In this document: positions 5,797 through 8,219 of the stretch, piece after piece
Numbering within the stretch: position 1 is the stretch's first letter
How the letters are laid out: every line of letters starts with the position of its first letter
Assembly (NCBI GenBank): GCA_015258715.1
Contig: JABZHR010000023.1
Span: forward strand, 1-8,219
Source: Atopobium sp.
GTDB lineage: Bacteria > Actinomycetota > Coriobacteriia > Coriobacteriales > Atopobiaceae
DNA: 8,219 nt
Reading direction: 5' to 3'
Made by a program: the position numbers and the translations under genes
Notes under the pieces: generated by a model
Database searches by the model: none
What the model saw: only the letters and a program-made list of their open reading frames with translations
What the model was told of the DNA's origin: nothing

Positions 5797-6957
5797 CTAC
5801 TCAGAGTCTATAGCATCAACCAGTGGAATTCTGATTGTAAATACAGAACCCTGAGGGTTGTTTTCAGAGACTGTTATGGAAGCTCCATGCCGCTTCAAGA
5901 TGGTCTTGACCAGTGAAAGACCAATGCCCGCACCGCCAAATTCTCTAGACCTAGATTTGTTTACTCTGTAAAACGGCTCAAAAATAAGCTCTCTTTGCTC
6001 AGGAGCTATGCCCACTCCTGTATCGGCAATTATAATCACGCCTTCTTGACCCCTGGTTTCTAGAGTAATGTTAACTGAACCTTCTTCATTGTTATAACGA
6101 ATGGCATTTTCAACCAGGTTGTAAAGAGCTCGATATAGCAGATTGGTATTTCCTTTAACGATAAAGGTCTGTGCCTCAGATTGAGTCATGGACTGTTCGT
6201 CAATCTGCGTGTTAACCTGCACGTTTACCATATTATTTTGGGCAACTAGCTTAAGATCATCCACAACCGTTTTAATTACTGAATCAAGAGAAACGTCCTC
6301 AGCTTCTCCTAGCTCAGATGTCTCCGCAAATTCCAAAAGGTCAGTGATGATGGAAGATAGACGGTCAATGTATGTCTCCATCGTAGTTACAAGCTCGTCA
6401 TATTCATGCTGTTCGCGTTTCTTTTTCTTAAAAACATCCAGCTTGGTCCTTAGTACGGTAATTGGCGTTCTGAGCTCATGAGCTGCGCTAGCCGAGAAGC
6501 GCCTCTGCATTGCAAATGCTTCATCTAATTGCTCAGTCATCTGATTAAATGACTTAACCAGCTCTTGAATCTCTTCTCCACCGCCCTCAATTTCAATGGA
6601 ATCAGACAATGTATTTGGGCTAATTTCTTTCATGTGAGCAGAGAGTTGTTGAACTGGCTTGGTATAGTGGCCTATTAAAAAATAAGCTACACAGCTTCCT
6701 GCAACAATCACAACAAGCAAGATACCCAGCGCGTCAAACAAAATAGAGCGTTCGATAGCATCTACATCCAAAACAATAGAAAGAGCTCCCTGATTGATGG
6801 CGTTGGCTGCAGCTAGTTCCAGCAGCTCAGACGTCGAGCGATACACAAGCCAGGTCAAAACAACGCAACAGCACACCAATAAGCCCACCATAAGAAGGGT
6901 GAGTTGGGCACGTATCGAGCGCATTGGCTTTGGGATTACTTCACTTATCTTAGTCAT
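5797..6957 (-). CDS. Membrane sensor histidine kinase with HAMP domain
   Basis: Senses an unknown signal and phosphorylates the partner regulator encoded just upstream. It has 386 residues. Transmembrane helix 1 is at about 18-38, an extracellular loop of only about 34 residues follows, helix 2 is at about 73-95, and a HAMP linker runs from about 96 to 148. The HisKA dimerisation domain carries HELRTP with phospho-acceptor H160. The ATPase domain has the N-box NLVENAIRY (280-288), G1 DTGVGI (312-317), F-box FEPFYR (326-331) and G2 GGAGIGLSL (341-349), so all catalytic boxes are intact. With so small an external loop, the cue may be in the membrane or come from a partner protein. The ATG lies inside the end of the regulator gene (8-base overlap, ATGACTAA) with AGAGGGA just upstream, which implies translational coupling. 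I cannot assign it to a named system. Confidence 0.95.
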   Translation of the reverse strand: MTKISEVIPKPMRSIRAQLTLLMVGLLVCCCVVLTWLVYRSTSELLELAAANAINQGALSIVLDVDAIERSILFDALGILLVVIVAGSCVAYFLIGHYTKPVQQLSAHMKEISPNTLSDSIEIEGGGEEIQELVKSFNQMTEQLDEAFAMQRRFSASAAHELRTPITVLRTKLDVFKKKKREQHEYDELVTTMETYIDRLSSIITDLLEFAETSELGEAEDVSLDSVIKTVVDDLKLVAQNNMVNVQVNTQIDEQSMTQSEAQTFIVKGNTNLLYRALYNLVENAIRYNNEEGSVNITLETRGQEGVIIIADTGVGIAPEQRELIFEPFYRVNKSRSREFGGAGIGLSLVKTILKRHGASITVSENNPQGSVFTIRIPLVDAIDSE

Positions 6958-7630
6958 CGCTGTCCCTCTTAAAGCAATAACCCTCTCCTACTTTGTTAGA
7001 AATTGGGTCATATCCAAGAGCTCCTCGTAACTTTTTTCGTACCGAAAAAATGTGAACACGCACAGAATTGCTGAATAAGTCCACGTTGCTATCCCACGCA
7101 TGAGTCATGAGCTCTTCACTGCTCACAACCGCTCCAGCATGTCGCATCAGATACTCTAGAATTGCAAGTTCTTTCTTGGTGAAATTAACCTGAGCGTCTC
7201 CAACAAAAACTTGTCGAGCCGTAGTGTCAAACCGAAGTTCTCCCAGCGTCAAAGACGCTTCTCCATGCGTATATTCGCGGCGCAAGAGCGTCCTAATACG
7301 GGCCTCAAGCTCACCAAACGCAAAGGGTTTTATAAGGTAGTCATCAGCACCCGCATCTAATCCAACAATGCGATCAGACACCGATGAACGCGCAGAAAGA
7401 ATCAGCACCTTAGTCTCTGAGTGCTCCGCTCGTAGCGTACGCAGCAAATCAAGTCCATCGATACCAGGAAGGTTAAGGTCAAGTAGAATCAGGTCATATT
7501 GCTCAAGCTGAGCCATTTCAAGTGCCTGAGTGCCGTTATCAACAAGATCAACGTAATAACCGTCCAGCTCAAGCCCCTCTCCAATAGAGGCAAGAAGCTC
7601 TTTTTCATCTTCCACTACAAGGATTTTCAA
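6950..7630 (-). CDS. OmpR/PhoB-family response regulator, TTG start
   Basis: DNA-binding transcription regulator controlled by phosphorylation from the overlapping kinase gene. It has 226 residues. The receiver domain spans about 1-115 with the acidic pocket E7/D8, phospho-acceptor D51 in LLDLNLPG, S79 in ILSAR, and K101 in KPF. A winged-helix effector domain follows at about 125-222. It contains FTKKELAILEYLM, SVRVHIFSVRKKL and the terminal GEGYCF, all hallmarks of the OmpR/PhoB class. The start is TTG at 7630-7628. It is the only start that gives the canonical MKILVVEDE opening; the next Met is at residue 39. AAGGGAAG sits 2 bases upstream (7633-7640), a slightly short spacing. TTG plus a close ribosome site suggests modest translation. 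The regulon is unknown, and self-regulation through the upstream repeats is possible. Confidence 0.96.
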   Translation of the reverse strand: MKILVVEDEKELLASIGEGLELDGYYVDLVDNGTQALEMAQLEQYDLILLDLNLPGIDGLDLLRTLRAEHSETKVLILSARSSVSDRIVGLDAGADDYLIKPFAFGELEARIRTLLRREYTHGEASLTLGELRFDTTARQVFVGDAQVNFTKKELAILEYLMRHAGAVVSSEELMTHAWDSNVDLFSNSVRVHIFSVRKKLRGALGYDPISNKVGEGYCFKRDSDD

Positions 7631-7667
7631 TTCTTCCCTTTCAAATGCAGCTTGATGCTATTTGCAA

Positions 7668-7696
7668 GTATTAGAGTGCGCCTGGACCAAGCTCAA
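7668..7696 (-). promoter_or_regulatory. Weak candidate promoter for the two-component operon
   Basis: On the minus strand, TTGAGC (7696-7691) and TAATAC (7673-7668) are separated by exactly 17 bases. The -35 matches 4 of 6 and the -10 only 3 of 6. The spacer contains one arm of the inverted repeat at 7675-7717, so a protein bound there could block or aid polymerase. This is a suggestion from position. Confidence 0.25.
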
Positions 7697-7717
7697 ATGA
7701 CTCAGTCCAGGCGTACT
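7675..7717. repeat. Long inverted repeat before the response regulator
   Basis: CGCCTGGAC (7679-7687) and GTCCAGGCG (7705-7713) are perfect 9-bp arms. After one G-T position the pairing continues with AGT (7675-7677) and ACT (7715-7717), giving a stem of about 13 positions around a 17-base loop. No T-run follows on either strand. It may be an operator or a leader hairpin for the two-component operon, whose start codon is 45 bases further on. Confidence 0.6.
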
Positions 7718-7753
7718 TCATACAACACTTCAAATGCTAACCGATTAAACCCT

Positions 7754-7777
7754 ACGGCGAGAAGTTCTTCTCGCCGT
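7754..7777 (-). terminator. Perfect 10-bp hairpin downstream of the TlpA-like gene
   Basis: ACGGCGAGAA (7754-7763), loop GTTC, TTCTCGCCGT (7768-7777). It is a perfect, very stable stem 31 bases past the stop of the thioredoxin-like gene, the place expected for a terminator. After the stem the transcript reads AGGGUUUAAUC, a short and imperfect U stretch, so termination may be inefficient or the hairpin may serve as a 3' stabiliser. The alternative is a regulatory element for the downstream two-component operon. Confidence 0.5.
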
Positions 7778-7808
7778 GTGCCGTGAGCGGTATGTAAGTT
7801 TCTATAAC

Positions 7809-8219
7809 CTACTTTGCCTGAGCAAGAGCCTGGTCAACACGCTTTTGAAGTTCGCTACCCTGGAGCTTACTGGCTCCACCGGTGATTGGATCGCCTACGA
7901 GTCTACCGTTCTGATCGATGACCATAGTAGTTGGGAACGCTGTGAGGCCTTCGATAACGTGACCGCCGTCGCTGTGAGGATCAAGAGCGACGTTTCCGTA
8001 GGTAACGCCCTGCTTCTGAAGAATATTCACGGCTTCCTTCTTAGCGTCGTCGGTGTACGCGGCTTCGGCGTTAACACCCAAGACATTGACACCTTTGTCC
8101 TTATAGGTATCAGCAAGTTCCTGAAGCATTGGCATCTCCTGAATGCAACCAGTACAACCATTGAACCAGAAGGTCAGAACAGTGACCTTATTCTGTCCAA
8201 ATACGGTGTTGTCATAAGT
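7809..8219 (-). CDS. TlpA/ResA-like thiol-disulfide oxidoreductase (N-terminus beyond window edge)
   Basis: Thioredoxin-fold protein of the TlpA/ResA class, usually exported and membrane-anchored, that reduces or exchanges disulfides outside the membrane. The last 136 residues are visible. The frame stays open from the window edge, so the internal Met at 8135 is not the start. The active site reads TFWFNGCTGCIQEMP, with cysteines at visible residues 22 and 25. The fold is completed by NVLGVNAE, the cis-proline loop AFPTTMVIDQNGRLVG and a closing helix. Compared with the usual FW..WCxPC, the Trp just before the first Cys is Gly, and the Pro before the second Cys is Gly. The signal peptide or anchor expected upstream cannot be seen. 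The stop is TAG at 7811-7809. Confidence 0.9.
   Translation of the reverse strand, partial: TYDNTVFGQNKVTVLTFWFNGCTGCIQEMPMLQELADTYKDKGVNVLGVNAEAAYTDDAKKEAVNILQKQGVTYGNVALDPHSDGGHVIEGLTAFPTTMVIDQNGRLVGDPITGGASKLQGSELQKRVDQALAQAK

Noticed and set aside
7809..8135. Treating the Met at 8135 as the start of a 108-residue protein
   Set aside because: The frame continues upstream to the window edge and contains the CxxC active site, so this is an internal Met of a longer gene.

Overview
The window looks like chromosome from a monoderm actinobacterium, most likely Coriobacteriia in the Atopobium/Lancefieldella/Olsenella group. This is an inference. It rests on an actinobacterial-style DnaK body, moderate GC in the housekeeping genes (about 58% in one hand-counted line of dnaK) and gene styles typical of that group. 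No 16S or other decisive marker is present. Every gene I can support lies on the minus strand, so the window reads from high to low coordinates.

Read in the direction of transcription, it starts with the C-terminal 136 residues of a TlpA/ResA-like thiol-disulfide oxidoreductase (8219-7809). A 178-base gap with two strong stem-loops follows. Next is a two-component pair: an OmpR/PhoB-type response regulator with a TTG start (7630-6950), overlapped by 8 bases by a HAMP-containing sensor histidine kinase (6957-5797). A separate gene for a fructose-6-phosphate aldolase/transaldolase-like enzyme follows (5674-5003).

An AT-rich stretch (about 5002-3590) then carries one accessory gene (4845-3604). 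Its product is a 413-residue protein with a GHKL-type ATPase domain and a C-terminal STAS-like DUF4325 domain. It resembles anti-sigma-factor kinases fused to a phospho-acceptor-like domain. Its base composition (23-43% GC in sampled lines) and its position directly in front of the chaperone operon suggest horizontal acquisition.

The last block is the chaperone operon dnaK (3427-1523), grpE (1399-554) and dnaJ (521 to beyond the edge). DnaK refolds proteins with ATP, GrpE exchanges its nucleotide, and the J-protein delivers substrate and stimulates hydrolysis. Two points stand out. DnaK carries an insert of about 22 residues in its ATPase domain that typical actinobacterial and Firmicutes DnaKs lack, and the visible part of DnaJ runs straight from the G/F region into the C-terminal domain with no zinc finger. 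I found no CIRCE or HAIR operator upstream of dnaK, but there is an inverted repeat of 8-bp arms.

The most interesting candidates are the accessory GHKL-DUF4325 gene with the palindromes on either side of it, the twin hairpins before the two-component system, and the unusual GCTGC active site of the TlpA-like protein. I found no RNA genes, CRISPR arrays or insertion sequences.
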